Below are positions 20,459 through 30,068 of a DNA stretch of 64,000 bases, piece after piece (within the stretch, counting starts at the first letter, position 1; each line of letters opens with the position of its first letter). A program made the translations under genes and the position numbers. Under the pieces are notes generated by a model. The model ran no database searches, was not told where the DNA came from, and was given only the letters and a program-made list of their open reading frames with translations. Source of the DNA: Methanocaldococcus fervens AG86 (GTDB lineage Archaea; AGJL01; Methanococci; Methanococcales; Methanocaldococcaceae); assembly GCF_000023985.1 (NCBI RefSeq), contig NC_013156.1, positions 1,228,363 through 1,292,362 of the forward strand. Direction: 5' to 3'.

Positions 20459-21337
20459 ATGAAAGTCATTCCTTTAGCTTCTGAAAGCTTAGGGGTTAGG
20501 TCAATGGCAACCTATGTAAAAACAAACGATGTTGGGATTTTAATAGACCCTGGTGTTGCCTTAGCCCCTGATAGATATGGATTAAAGCCAAATGAAATTG
20601 AATTCAAAAAATTAAAAGAATTGAGAAATAAAATTAATGACTATGCAAAAAAATCAGATATTATAACAATTTCTCACTATCATTACGACCATTATACACC
20701 ATTTTTTGATGATATTTATTTGGATTCAAAGGATTATGCTAAAGAACTATACAAAGATAAAATTTTACTGATAAAGCATCCAACTGAGTTTATAAATAAG
20801 AGTCAGATGGAGAGGGCAAGGAAATTTTTGGAAAGTGTTAAAGATATTGCAAAGAAGATAGATTATGCTGACAACAAAACGTTTAAATTTGGAAAGACTG
20901 AGATAAAGTTTTCTCCACCATTCCCACATGGAAGGGATGATAAATTAGGATACGTTTTAATAACAACAGTTAAAGAAGGGAATTTTAAGTTTATGCACAC
21001 TTCTGATACTCAAGGAGTTATATTTGATGATATTAGGGATTATATAGTCAAGGAAAAGCCAAACTTAATACTCATGGGAGGGCCTCCAACATATTTAATG
21101 CATAGGTATGGTAAGAAGAATTTAGAGAAGACCAACGAAAACTTAAAATATATAGTTGAAAATACTGGAGCTGAGATTATAATTGACCACCATTTATTGA
21201 GGGATAAGAAGTTTAGAGAGAGAATAAATATTGATTTTAAAACAGTTGCTGAGTTTTCAGGAGAGAAAAATTTGCTATTGGAAGCATATAGAAAAGAGAT
21301 TAATCAAGGAAAAGATATCAATGAGTTGTTTAAATAA
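20459..21337 (+). CDS. UPF0282 metallo-hydrolase-fold protein
   Basis: The 292-residue protein begins MKVIPLASESLGVRSMATYV and carries a metallo-beta-lactamase motif ISHYHYDHYTP (about 76-86), a later MHTSDTQG and a C-terminal IIDHHLLRD. This is the archaeal UPF0282 family. It is probably a metal-dependent hydrolase, substrate unknown. GGTGGGATT precedes the ATG, and the gene follows polC with 23 bases between, so it may be cotranscribed with the polymerase. A C/D box RNA lies six bases past its stop. Confidence 0.85.
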   Translation: MKVIPLASESLGVRSMATYVKTNDVGILIDPGVALAPDRYGLKPNEIEFKKLKELRNKINDYAKKSDIITISHYHYDHYTPFFDDIYLDSKDYAKELYKDKILLIKHPTEFINKSQMERARKFLESVKDIAKKIDYADNKTFKFGKTEIKFSPPFPHGRDDKLGYVLITTVKEGNFKFMHTSDTQGVIFDDIRDYIVKEKPNLILMGGPPTYLMHRYGKKNLEKTNENLKYIVENTGAEIIIDHHLLRDKKFRERINIDFKTVAEFSGEKNLLLEAYRKEINQGKDINELFK

Positions 21338-21342
21338 TTTTA

Positions 21343-21410
21343 TACCTCGATGATGAAAGTTACCCCCACTGACCTTTTGGAATGAAGAAATCGGCACTGT
21401 CTGAGAGGTA
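21343..21410 (+). ncRNA. C/D box guide sRNA
   Basis: All four boxes are in order: box C ATGATGA at 21350-21356, box D' CTGA at 21369-21372, box C' ATGAAGA at 21382-21388 and box D CTGA at 21401-21404. A terminal stem TACCTC (21343-21348) pairs with GAGGTA (21405-21410). The D' guide is 21357-21368 and the D guide 21389-21400, both 12 nt, the usual archaeal spacing. By the five-base rule the D' guide would direct 2'-O-methylation of a G within TGGGGGTAACTT and the D guide of a U within ACAGTGCCGATT. It may be cut from the UPF0282 transcript. Confidence 0.92.
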
Positions 21411-21461
21411 TTATTTTTTGATTTTAATTTATTTTTAAAAATCATAATTTTAGTGATTTCC

Positions 21462-22808
21462 ATGTTCATAGATGAGATTATTGGCAATTTAAAAGGAAAT
21501 GAATTTTTAAACGCAGCTCTTTTAACTAAAAGTAATAAAAATAGGTTGTATTATGCAGTAAAACAGCCAGATGGTAATATAAAAGTAGTTCTTCCATTTG
21601 TTTTTCAAAATAAAAATTTTTTAAAACTTTCTGAATATAAAGAGGGGATAGAAGGAGCTACACAGAGAGTTATTGAAGAGATAAAAAATGAAATAATTAA
21701 GAAAAATAGATTTTTGCCGTTGGCAGGATATTTTGGTAGAATATATAAAGCTTTGTATGAGCCATTAACCGTGGTGAATTGTGATTTAAATATAGGCTAT
21801 GACCTATGGAGAGCTGATAAGTACAACTATATTGAAGGAGATAAGATATATTTAATGCTTAGAATGATTTTTAAGGAAAGTGAAGCTAAAGATATAGCCA
21901 AACAAATTAATGAAATCTGCTATGATTTGGATAAATTTATTAAAAATATACCTATTGATTTGTTGATTGAAGAAGCAAAGAATATAATAAATCAAAAATA
22001 TCTTAGGAACAAATTGGATGAGCTTGGATTAGTTTGCTTTATAGCTAATAATTCAAGACCTGCGAGAAAGTATACTGATGTTAGGAGGCATTACAGAATA
22101 GCAGGACCTAAAGAGGTGAATATTCCATTTGAATGCCCAGAAGAACTTGAGCCAGTGGAGATAGAGCTTAAATATGGTAAAAAAGTTAAAGGATTGGGAA
22201 TAAAGAAGGGGGAGATATTTATAATTACTGGAAGAAATGCTCAAGGAAAAACTACTCTTTTACAGGCAATAGATAGTGGGAGAGACGACCACCTAATTGG
22301 GGATGGAAGAGAATTTATAATAACAACTAAAAGCTTGTCAAAAGCATCAACAGGAAGCATGGAGATGAGTGGGCAAGATATAAGCTTATTTTTCCAAAAA
22401 TTACCTCCAGGAATTAAAGGGACATCACAAGCTGTTTATGGAACCGCTTCTGGCTCAATGTATATGGCTTATCAAATACAAAGAGCCATAAAAAACAAAA
22501 TTAAGCTTATTTTAATAGATGAGGATAATTCTGCAGTTAATTTATTGGTTAGTGGGGTTTTAAGCAAGTGGTTTGAAGGGGTTAAATCGTTGGCTGAAAT
22601 AATTATTAAGGAGAGGAAAAAGCTTGGAGATAGCTCATTTGTTATAGTAACAAGTTCATTGGACTTATTGACTGCTTTAGGTGATAGAGCAATTTATTTA
22701 GAAGACCACAAAGCTAAATATCTCGATTTGGGTCTTTTTAGAGAAGAGCTTGGGAGATATTATTTGGAGTTGGCCTCAAGGTTTATTGGGATAAAAAATG
22801 AAAGGTAA
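21462..22808 (+). CDS. Predicted ABC-class ATPase (COG3044 family)
   Basis: The ATG at 21462 is preceded by GTGATTTCC. The 448-residue product has a Walker A of the unusual COG3044 kind, ITGRNAQGKTTLLQAI (about 251-266), followed by DGREFIIT, a signature-like STGSMEMSGQDIS, and Walker B LILIDEDNSAVN (about 350-361). The N-terminal 200 residues are specific to the family. Members are soluble ATPases with no permease, so this is unlikely to be a transporter; a nucleic-acid role is suspected but unproven. UPF0179 follows. Confidence 0.82.
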   Translation: MFIDEIIGNLKGNEFLNAALLTKSNKNRLYYAVKQPDGNIKVVLPFVFQNKNFLKLSEYKEGIEGATQRVIEEIKNEIIKKNRFLPLAGYFGRIYKALYEPLTVVNCDLNIGYDLWRADKYNYIEGDKIYLMLRMIFKESEAKDIAKQINEICYDLDKFIKNIPIDLLIEEAKNIINQKYLRNKLDELGLVCFIANNSRPARKYTDVRRHYRIAGPKEVNIPFECPEELEPVEIELKYGKKVKGLGIKKGEIFIITGRNAQGKTTLLQAIDSGRDDHLIGDGREFIITTKSLSKASTGSMEMSGQDISLFFQKLPPGIKGTSQAVYGTASGSMYMAYQIQRAIKNKIKLILIDEDNSAVNLLVSGVLSKWFEGVKSLAEIIIKERKKLGDSSFVIVTSSLDLLTALGDRAIYLEDHKAKYLDLGLFREELGRYYLELASRFIGIKNER

Positions 22809-22881
22809 GTTTTTGTAATGGAAACACATTTATTTTATAGTGAATATTAAAATAATTTTTTATAATTATGATTGGGATATC

Positions 22882-23346
22882 ATGAGCAAAGAAAGCAAAA
22901 TAACTTTGATTGGTAGTAAGCTGGCAAAGACTGGAGGAGAATTTGTATATTTAGGCGAGATTGAAGAATGCAAGAATTGCAAGTTTAGAAGGTTGTGCCA
23001 TGGAAATTTGGAAGTTGGGAGAAAATACAAAATAATTTCAGTTAGATCTGCAAATCATCCTTGCACTGTTCATGAAGGAGGAGTTAAAGTAGTTGAGGTG
23101 GTTTTAGCTGATTTGACAATTATGATTGAGTCAAAAAAAGCACTTGAAGGGGTTATATTAAATCACAAGCCAATAAATTGTGAAAATTTTGATTGCGAAT
23201 ATTATAATTTTTGCAACCCTGATGGGATAATGGAGGGTGAAAAATATAAAATAAAGCAAGTCCTAAATGAAAAAATAAACTGTCCAAATGGAAAATCATT
23301 AAAAAAAGTGGTAATTGAAATTGTTGAAGATAACAATACCTCATAA
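22882..23346 (+). CDS. UPF0179 cysteine-rich protein
   Basis: The ATG at 22882 has TTGGGATATC upstream and starts at the family's normal N-terminus ([19 protein letters not shown]); an in-frame upstream extension is ignored. The 154-residue protein has two related cysteine sets, [10 protein letters not shown] and later [12 protein letters not shown], plus CPNG. This suggests a duplicated zinc or Fe-S binding fold. UPF0179 is archaeal and uncharacterised. The gene follows the COG3044 ATPase closely on the same strand. Confidence 0.85.
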   Translation: MSKESKITLIGSKLAKTGGEFVYLGEIEECKNCKFRRLCHGNLEVGRKYKIISVRSANHPCTVHEGGVKVVEVVLADLTIMIESKKALEGVILNHKPINCENFDCEYYNFCNPDGIMEGEKYKIKQVLNEKINCPNGKSLKKVVIEIVEDNNTS

Positions 23347-23459
23347 ACTTAAAATATGATAAAAGCTGAAAATATTATTAAGTTTAAACTAATGGTTTAA
23401 TCTGATTTTTAACTTATTTTTTGATATTGATCTTGAAGAAATGAAAATTGGGGGAAATT

Positions 23460-25019
23460 ATGAAACCAACAGCTTATTTCTGCATGGAATTTGCAATTCA
23501 CCAACCACTAAAAACCTACGCTGGGGGATTGGGATTTTTAGCAGGTTCACATTTTAGGGCTGCTAAAAGGTTAAATCAACCTCTTGTGGGGGTTTCCATT
23601 CTATGGAGTTATGGGTATTACGATCAAGTAAGGGATAGAGAAGGAAGGATGAAAGTTGAATACATAAGGAAATATTACGATTTTTTAGAAGATATTAATT
23701 TAAAAGTCCCAGTTACAATAAATAACAATACTGTCTGGGTTAAGGCTTATAAATTGGAAGAAGATGTTTTTGGAACATGTCCAATCTATTTTTTAACTAC
23801 TGATATCCCAGAGAATGATGATTTTTCAAGAACTATAACTCATAACTTATATGATGCAAACAACATACTCCACATAGCTCAGCAGATTGTTTTAGGTGTT
23901 GGAGGTTATAAGGTTATAAAAGAATGTGAAAATGTAAAACTCTTTCATATGAACGAGCCCCATCCTCTTCCATTGGTATTTAAATTAATTGAAGATTACG
24001 GTTTAGAGTATACAAGAGAGCACGTTGTTTTCACAACCCATACGCCTCTGCCAGAAGGTAATGAAGTCCAAGATATTAATTTATTGAAATCCATGGGATT
24101 CTTTGGAAACGTTGATGTGAGCTTAGCTGAAAAATTAGGAGGAAATCCATTTAATTATACAGTTTGTGCTTTAAGAACATGTAAAAGAGCTAATGCAGTT
24201 TCTAAAAAGCATAAAGAAGTTTGCGATAAAATGTGGAGTTGGGTTAAAGATAAGTGTGAGATAATAGCTATAACAAACGCTCAAGATAAATATTACTGGC
24301 AAGACCCTGTTATTAGGGAAGCTGCAAAAAAATATGATATAGATGCATTAAGAGAGAGGAAAATGGAGTTAAAAGAGATTTTGTTTGAAGAGGTTGCAGA
24401 TCAAACAGGAAAATTATTTAAAAAAGATAGATTGACGGTTGTTTGGGCAAGGAGATTTACAGCTTATAAGCGGCCCCATATATTGCTTCATGATGAGATG
24501 AGGTTGATAGAGCTATTAAAGAAGAAAAAAATACAGGTTATTTGGGCAGGAAAGCCACATCCTAATGATAGTAACATGATAGCAACATTTAACTGGATTG
24601 TTTCAAAAACAAGGGACATGAAAGGGGCTACAATATTAACTGGCTATGAGTTGAAGTTAAGTAAGATGTTGAAGCAGGGTTCAGATATCTGGCTTAATAC
24701 GCCAAAATTAAACCATGAAGCCTCTGGAACTTCTGGAATGACAGCATCTATGAATGCTTCCATACACATGAGTACCTTAGATGGGTGGCATGTAGAATGG
24801 GCTAAGATGTATCCGGATGATAGCTTTACAATTGGTGATGGAGTTAGAGATGACGATGCCTATGTAGCTAATTGCATCTATAACTTATTAGAAGAGGCTG
24901 CTGACATGTATGATACTGAAAGATGGTGGATGAAAGCCTGCAACTGTGTAAACCATATAGTTGAATACTTTGACGCTGAAAGGATGGCTAAGGAGTATGC
25001 TGAAAAGTTATATAAATGA
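23460..25019 (+). CDS. glgP: Alpha-glucan (glycogen) phosphorylase, GT35
   Basis: Starting at the ATG at 23460 (GGGGGAAATT upstream) the enzyme is 519 residues, the short archaeal form. It has YFCMEFAIHQPLKTYAGGLG, the FTTHTPLPEGNE region, GRK-type VWARRFTAYKRP and the PLP-lysine region LNHEASGTSGMTASMNAS, consistent with the short GT35 subfamily. It releases glucose 1-phosphate from glycogen. It is followed directly by a hairpin repeat that begins two bases before its stop ends. Confidence 0.9.
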   Translation: MKPTAYFCMEFAIHQPLKTYAGGLGFLAGSHFRAAKRLNQPLVGVSILWSYGYYDQVRDREGRMKVEYIRKYYDFLEDINLKVPVTINNNTVWVKAYKLEEDVFGTCPIYFLTTDIPENDDFSRTITHNLYDANNILHIAQQIVLGVGGYKVIKECENVKLFHMNEPHPLPLVFKLIEDYGLEYTREHVVFTTHTPLPEGNEVQDINLLKSMGFFGNVDVSLAEKLGGNPFNYTVCALRTCKRANAVSKKHKEVCDKMWSWVKDKCEIIAITNAQDKYYWQDPVIREAAKKYDIDALRERKMELKEILFEEVADQTGKLFKKDRLTVVWARRFTAYKRPHILLHDEMRLIELLKKKKIQVIWAGKPHPNDSNMIATFNWIVSKTRDMKGATILTGYELKLSKMLKQGSDIWLNTPKLNHEASGTSGMTASMNASIHMSTLDGWHVEWAKMYPDDSFTIGDGVRDDDAYVANCIYNLLEEAADMYDTERWWMKACNCVNHIVEYFDAERMAKEYAEKLYK

Positions 25020-25195
25020 AACTTTAAGAAAGTTGAATGAAAATCATAGATTTTCATAGCTGGAAAGCAGAGCTTTCCATTTCATCAAAGCCTAACATCT
25101 CCTCGCTTACGCTCGGAGGTGTAAATTAGAAAGATTTGGAGATAATATCAAAATTTTATCAAATAGAGGGGCTATGCCCCTATGGAAATAAAATT
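25020..25195. repeat. Multi-hairpin mosaic repeat, 3' of phosphorylase gene
   Basis: The unit starts GAAACTTTAAGAAAGTT at the phosphorylase stop, then has the stems TGAAAATC-ATA-GATTTTCA, GGAAAGC-AGA-GCTTTCC and CCTC-GCTTACGC-GAGG, then a separate core TAGAGGGGCTATGCCCCTA near 25162-25180. The first 110 bases align with the copy at 30.7 kb, including the end GAGGTGTAAATTA. No flanking duplication is seen. The upstream end of the radical SAM open frame (25136-25207) lies in this repeat and is not likely to be translated. Confidence 0.8.
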
Positions 25196-25207
25196 TTTGG
25201 TGGTTTA

Positions 25208-25897
25208 ATGCTAATCTCTCACATCTCTTTAAGTGATAAAATAACCCTTTTAACTTATGGATGCAATTTTAAATGCAAATACTGCTTTTTCAAACCATTA
25301 TCTTGTAAAAACTATAGCGTAGAGGAGCTTTTAAATAAGATTTTGGAAGTTAATGAAAATTACAATATAAATAAAATCTTAATTGCAGGAGGGGAGCCAA
25401 CGTTACAAAAGGATTTGCCAAAATTAACAAATATTTTAAAAGATGAGGGATTTTACATCATGCTCTCTACAAATGGTTATTATTTAAAAGATATGGTTGA
25501 TAAACTTGAAGTTGATGAAATACATATAGATCTAAAGGCTTACACTGAAAAGAAGCATATTTATTTAACCTCTTTCTCCAACAAAAAAGTTTTAGATTGC
25601 ATAAGTTATATTGGAGATAATAGAGATAAGTTCAATTTTAAAGTAGAAGTTGATACAGTTTTAATACCAAATATTATTGATTTGGATGAAATTGAAAAGA
25701 TAACTAAATTTTTAAGCAATTGGGATTTGCCATATAGAATTACTGGCTATGTAAAATACAACAACAATTTAAATGCAGAAAAACCAGATAAAGAGAGGAT
25801 ATTAAAAGCAAAGGAAATTGCTTCAAAATACCTTTCCAATGTATCCTGCTCATTAGATTTTAAAAGGCATAAAAAATCCAAAAAGATTATTATTTAA
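25208..25897 (+). CDS. Radical SAM protein
   Basis: I start at the ATG at 25208, which has GGTGGTTTA upstream; the longer frame begins inside a repeat. The 229-residue protein has the cluster motif TYGCNFKCKYCFF (CxxxCxxC, about residues 18-26) and the GGEPTLQ SAM-contact motif. The rest is a compact barrel without SPASM cysteines, resembling the anaerobic ribonucleotide reductase activase or pyruvate formate-lyase activase group. The substrate cannot be told. It converges directly with the DHH gene: the stops are adjacent. Confidence 0.82.
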   Translation: MLISHISLSDKITLLTYGCNFKCKYCFFKPLSCKNYSVEELLNKILEVNENYNINKILIAGGEPTLQKDLPKLTNILKDEGFYIMLSTNGYYLKDMVDKLEVDEIHIDLKAYTEKKHIYLTSFSNKKVLDCISYIGDNRDKFNFKVEVDTVLIPNIIDLDEIEKITKFLSNWDLPYRITGYVKYNNNLNAEKPDKERILKAKEIASKYLSNVSCSLDFKRHKKSKKIII

Positions 25898-27325
25898 TTA
25901 TTTTTCCTCTTCCTTTATACCTATAATTTCCAATATCTTAGCTCTAATAGCTTCTTCAACCAATTTTCTTAATGCCTCTTTATCAGAGACTGATTTAAAT
26001 ATCCCTAAAGGAATTTTAGCTGCTGCCGCTGTTTGATGCCCTCCCCCACCAAACGCTTTACTTAATATCTCTCCAAGATTTAACCTTAAATCCTTGGTTC
26101 TTGCAGATATGTGAATTTCATCTCCAACAATGCCAAAGACAAATGTTGTGGAAATTCCTTCCATCTTTAATAAGAAATCAGCAGCTTTTGGTAATGCATC
26201 TCTATTTGAAATTTCACCAACGTATGCTAAAGCTATGTTTCCTTTAACGACCTTTCTATTCATTATTGCTTTTGCTAGAACTTCCATTACTTCAGTAGAG
26301 ATTTCCGGATTTTCTATCATGTTTAAGAGGGAGGCGTCTATATAACCTTGGAGATAGGCAGCTGCCTCAAAATCTAACTTTGAAACTTCTCTTTTAAAGT
26401 AATCAGTATCTGCCTGTATCCCATAAAATAAAGCGGTTGCTAAGTTTCTTGACGGCTCCATCTCCAATTCCATGAGGTATTGTGTTAATATAGAGGCAGT
26501 AGCCCCAACATCCGGTCTAATATCCATATATTTGGCTGTTAAATCAGTGCTGTTGTGGTGATCTATAATTATATCAATTTCATCAATCTCTACTGGCAAT
26601 TGTTTTGATACAGAGGTATCTACAACTGCAATAACGCAATAATCATTTAAATTTACATCTTCAATATTTAGAAGATTTATCCCCAATAGGTTAATCATTG
26701 CCTTGTTTTCATCATAACCAATATTTCCTCCGTAGGCGATGTCTGCATCAACCCCCCATTTTTCAGCAAGTGTCTTTAAAGCCATCGCACTTGCTATAGC
26801 GTCTGGATCAGGATTTATGTGGGTTAATATTAAAAGAGGAGCTTTTTTCTCTTCTTCAGTTTTTTCAGAACTTAGGCATTTTTTCTTACCCTCAATTAAT
26901 AGAGATTTTAATTGCATTAGCTTTCTCTTTAATTTTGCATCTTCAACTTCTTTTGCAATATCTTTAGCTCCACTTTCTAAAATGTTTATAACTTTATCTA
27001 TATCCAATCCACTATAAAGCTCAGGATATCCCGGAATAGCTCTTGCTATTTTGTATGAATTTGGGCTTAATTTACAAACATTTTCGGCTATTTTCCTATT
27101 TACTTCTGAATTGTTTGTTAATATCAATACAATATCTGCTTTATCAATTTCAGCTTTTTTTAACACTTCTTCATTAGTAGCATCTCCAACAACTACTCTC
27201 ACACCTTCTTTTATCAAATCATCCGTATCGTCAATATCTTTATCAATAATTGTGATAGGTTCCTTATTTTTAATAAAGTTCACAACTTTTCTACCAAAAG
27301 AACCAAAACCTATTACGGTTATCAT
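25898..27325 (-). CDS. TrkA-N and DHH/DHHA1 phosphoesterase fusion protein
   Basis: This 475-residue protein joins an N-terminal NAD-binding TrkA domain (TVIGFGSFGRKVV, with VVVGDATNEEVL) to a DHH phosphoesterase. The DHH motifs are LILTHINPDPDAIASAMAL, AVVDTS, the name motif IIDHH, and the DHHA1 end FGGGGHQTAAAA. The enzyme class cleaves phosphoesters such as oligoribonucleotides or cyclic dinucleotides (c-di-AMP). The TrkA link suggests a nucleotide-controlled potassium function, as in c-di-AMP signalling, but this is inference. CGTGAGATT precedes the ATG. Confidence 0.85.
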   Translation of the reverse strand: MITVIGFGSFGRKVVNFIKNKEPITIIDKDIDDTDDLIKEGVRVVVGDATNEEVLKKAEIDKADIVLILTNNSEVNRKIAENVCKLSPNSYKIARAIPGYPELYSGLDIDKVINILESGAKDIAKEVEDAKLKRKLMQLKSLLIEGKKKCLSSEKTEEEKKAPLLILTHINPDPDAIASAMALKTLAEKWGVDADIAYGGNIGYDENKAMINLLGINLLNIEDVNLNDYCVIAVVDTSVSKQLPVEIDEIDIIIDHHNSTDLTAKYMDIRPDVGATASILTQYLMELEMEPSRNLATALFYGIQADTDYFKREVSKLDFEAAAYLQGYIDASLLNMIENPEISTEVMEVLAKAIMNRKVVKGNIALAYVGEISNRDALPKAADFLLKMEGISTTFVFGIVGDEIHISARTKDLRLNLGEILSKAFGGGGHQTAAAAKIPLGIFKSVSDKEALRKLVEEAIRAKILEIIGIKEEEK

Positions 27326-27432
27326 AATCTCACGTAAAAATCTTATTATTGTTTGAGTTCTTATTTTATGATCACAAAATAAGCATGATTCTATATAACA
27401 TATATTGGGTGGTATATAAATCTTGCCTAAAC

Positions 27433-28149
27433 TTATTTTAAAAATTCTATCTCTATTTTGTCCTTTAAATAGTTTATCAACCTTTCAGCATATTTTAGCT
27501 TTTTAATCTTTACTTCATCACCAACAGCTATATCACCATTTATATTAGGTCTCGAATATTTAGTTACATATATTCCAAAATCCATGCCCCCCAATATTAG
27601 CTTCTTAGCTTTAAAATAATACGCTAAAAAACAACACCTATCCCCATCTGTAAATCCTCCAAAGTTAATTATATTTTTTAAACCCAACTCTCTATAACTA
27701 GGGATTTGGCAACTTCCAATAATGTTTTTTAATTTTGGAACGTATTCTTTAATTTTTTCAATATTATCCCCATGTGCGTGAACTACAACAATAGAGCCGT
27801 TTTTATTACATTCAATTAAGGCATTTAAATCCCCATCTAAATCTGAAACTATAATATCTGGGATTATCCCCTCTTCCAAAAATGCCTTACAAGCTCCATC
27901 AGCCACTATTATTGGATAATCTTTTTTTAATTCCTTTATGATTTTAATATGCCTTTTTATTGACGGTCCAGCACCAAAAACAAAGACTTCTTTACCTTCA
28001 ACAATATCTTTAATTTTGTCAGTTGATAACTTATCGGCTTTTTCTAAAATGTTATTTAAGATAATTGCAGCTTCAACATCTTTATCTTTATCAAATCCAA
28101 AATCTTCAATAATTTGATTGTAAAATTTTTCCCACTCTTTCATGTCCAT
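27433..28149 (-). CDS. mptE: 6-hydroxymethyl-7,8-dihydropterin pyrophosphokinase MptE
   Basis: The 238-residue protein matches COG1634 (from memory MJ1634). It has VFGAGPSIKRH, the VADGACKAFLEEGIIPDIIVSDLDGD stretch (given here as ADGACKAF and SDLDGD motifs) and GGFTDGDRC, typical of this DUF115-like fold. It pyrophosphorylates 6-hydroxymethyl-7,8-dihydropterin for tetrahydromethanopterin synthesis. GTGATA lies before the ATG at 28149; an in-frame ATG two codons later is possible. It is divergent from mch, an enzyme that uses the finished cofactor. Confidence 0.9.
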   Translation of the reverse strand: MDMKEWEKFYNQIIEDFGFDKDKDVEAAIILNNILEKADKLSTDKIKDIVEGKEVFVFGAGPSIKRHIKIIKELKKDYPIIVADGACKAFLEEGIIPDIIVSDLDGDLNALIECNKNGSIVVVHAHGDNIEKIKEYVPKLKNIIGSCQIPSYRELGLKNIINFGGFTDGDRCCFLAYYFKAKKLILGGMDFGIYVTKYSRPNINGDIAVGDEVKIKKLKYAERLINYLKDKIEIEFLK

Positions 28150-28277
28150 ATTATCACATTTATTTATTCCATTTAAATAAACTCAAATCATAAATTATAA
28201 AAAAGATATAGCTACAACTTATATAGGTTATAGCCATAAAAAAGCTATATAAAGCTATTGTCTTCTTTGGTGATAAG

Positions 28278-29249
28278 ATGTTGAGTGTAAATAAAAAAGC
28301 TTTGGAGATTGTAAATAAGATGATAGAAAATAAAGAAGAGTTGAATATTGATGTTTTAAAATTGGAGAACGGAGCAACTGTTTTAGATTGTGGAGTTAAT
28401 GTTACTGGAAGCTGGGAAGCTGGGAAGTTATATACAAAGGTTTGTTTAGGTGGCTTAGCTCATGTTGGCATATCATTATCACCATGTGAGTGCACTGGAT
28501 TAAACCTTCCTTATGTTAAAGTGAAAACATCTCATCCATCAATAGCTACATTAGGTGCTCAAAAAGCTGGATGGGCTGTTAAAGTTGGAAAGTTTTTTGC
28601 AATGGGTTCAGGACCTGCAAGAGCTTTAGCTAAGAAGCCAAAGAAAACTTACGATGAGATTGGATATGAAGACGATGCTGATGTTGCCGTTTTGTGTTTA
28701 GAATCATCAAAATTACCAAATGAAGAAGTTGCTGATTATGTTGCTAAAGAATGTGGTGTTGAGTCAGAGAATGTTTATTTGTTGGTTGCTCCAACAGCTT
28801 CATTGGTTGGTTCAATACAAATTAGTGGAAGAGTTGTTGAAAACGGAACATACAAAATGTTAGAGGTTTTAGAGTTTGATGTCTCAAAGGTTAAGTATGC
28901 CGCAGGTTTAGCCCCAGTAGCTCCAATAATTGGTGATGACTTCGCTATGATGGGAGCTACAAACGATATGGTACTGTATGGAGGAATAACATACTACTAC
29001 ATTAAAAGCGATGAAAATGATGACATTGAAAGCTTATGCAAATCCCTCCCATCAAACAACTCAAAAGATTACGGAAAACCATTCATGGAAATTTTCAAAG
29101 CAGCTGACTACGACTTCTACAAAATTGATAAAGGAATGTTTGCTCCAGCAGTTGTCATAATTAACGATATAACAAATGGTAAAGTCTATAAAGCTGGAAA
29201 AGTTAATGCAGAGGTTATTAAAAAATCATTAGGATGGGTTGAATTATAA
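28278..29249 (+). CDS. mch: Methenyltetrahydromethanopterin cyclohydrolase
   Basis: The 323-residue protein is full-length Mch: [14 protein letters not shown] at the start, the glycine-rich [16 protein letters not shown] region, and [16 protein letters not shown]. It catalyses reversible hydrolysis of N5,N10-methenyl-H4MPT to N5-formyl-H4MPT in the CO2-reducing branch of methanogenesis. GGTGATAAG precedes the ATG and a TATAAAG box lies about 40 bases upstream. Codon use is smooth and typical of a highly expressed gene. It overlaps by six bases with the convergent PP-loop gene. Confidence 0.97.
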   Translation: MLSVNKKALEIVNKMIENKEELNIDVLKLENGATVLDCGVNVTGSWEAGKLYTKVCLGGLAHVGISLSPCECTGLNLPYVKVKTSHPSIATLGAQKAGWAVKVGKFFAMGSGPARALAKKPKKTYDEIGYEDDADVAVLCLESSKLPNEEVADYVAKECGVESENVYLLVAPTASLVGSIQISGRVVENGTYKMLEVLEFDVSKVKYAAGLAPVAPIIGDDFAMMGATNDMVLYGGITYYYIKSDENDDIESLCKSLPSNNSKDYGKPFMEIFKAADYDFYKIDKGMFAPAVVIINDITNGKVYKAGKVNAEVIKKSLGWVEL

Positions 29250-30026
29250 AAGCTCTAAAATATCGATTATATTTTTAAATCCTTCTTCTTCATCAACCAC
29301 TCTTCCCCTAACTTCTCTCAAAATTCTCTGAATTGTAAATTTATATCCTCTATTGTTTTTGTGATAAGCTTTTAATAATGGGCATCCATAGCTCATTTTT
29401 AGTTCAATGCCATTATTTTTTAATATAGTTCTTTCTTCATTTTTTGTTAGGGCGAAAAAAGACGGTAAATTAAATCTAAAAATTTCATTATCTTTATATA
29501 AAGCCAAATACCCAAAAGCCAATAAATCTCCAAATATGACAAACTCAACATTATTTTCTTTAGCATAATTCATAACAGCACTTTCAACGATTTTATGGCA
29601 TCTACCGCATGGGTGGTATCTCCCTTTAATTGTATCTTCATAAACTTCTTTTAAATTGATATCTATGAATTCTAAATCTACACCAATCTTTTTAACTAAC
29701 TTTTTAACATTTTTTTTCATTTCTTCAGTCATAATATATTCTGAATAGCAGGAAACTGCCTTAACATTAAAAATCTGCTTAGCTATTATCGTAGATGTTG
29801 AGCTATCAACCCCTCCACTGAATGCAACAACAGCATCTGGCTTTTTATCAATGGAAATTTTATAAAACTCTTTATCTCCATTTAATCGTTTTAAAAGCAT
29901 ATTTTTTAAAGCTTCTTTAAGTTCTTTATATATATTTAACTTTTCTAAAAGTTCTAAAGAATTTTTTAATCTCAATTCTTTGAGTTTTTTATTTACTTCT
30001 TCTTCAATAATTTTTTCATAATTCAT
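29244..30026 (-). CDS. PP-loop superfamily ATPase (COG1365)
   Basis: The 260-residue protein has the PP-loop [16 protein letters not shown] near residue 65 and a CGRCHK motif near 142 that could hold a metal or disulfide. Relatives adenylate a substrate, often for tRNA thiolation or cofactor sulfur transfer. COG1365 itself has no assigned substrate that I know of. The N-terminal 60 residues are a charged helix. It lies downstream of trmY on the same strand with about 40 bases between, so a joint tRNA-modification role is possible. Confidence 0.8.
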   Translation of the reverse strand: MNYEKIIEEEVNKKLKELRLKNSLELLEKLNIYKELKEALKNMLLKRLNGDKEFYKISIDKKPDAVVAFSGGVDSSTSTIIAKQIFNVKAVSCYSEYIMTEEMKKNVKKLVKKIGVDLEFIDINLKEVYEDTIKGRYHPCGRCHKIVESAVMNYAKENNVEFVIFGDLLAFGYLALYKDNEIFRFNLPSFFALTKNEERTILKNNGIELKMSYGCPLLKAYHKNNRGYKFTIQRILREVRGRVVDEEEGFKNIIDILELL

Positions 30027-30068
30027 AAAATCCCCTTTTATTAGATATACTAAAAAATCTCTTCTTTT

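Noticed and set aside
25136-25207. N-terminal extension of the radical SAM frame, reading MEIISKFYQIEGLCPYG
   Set aside because: It is translated from the repeat's hairpin core. A better ATG with GGTGGTTTA lies at 25208 and gives the normal family start.
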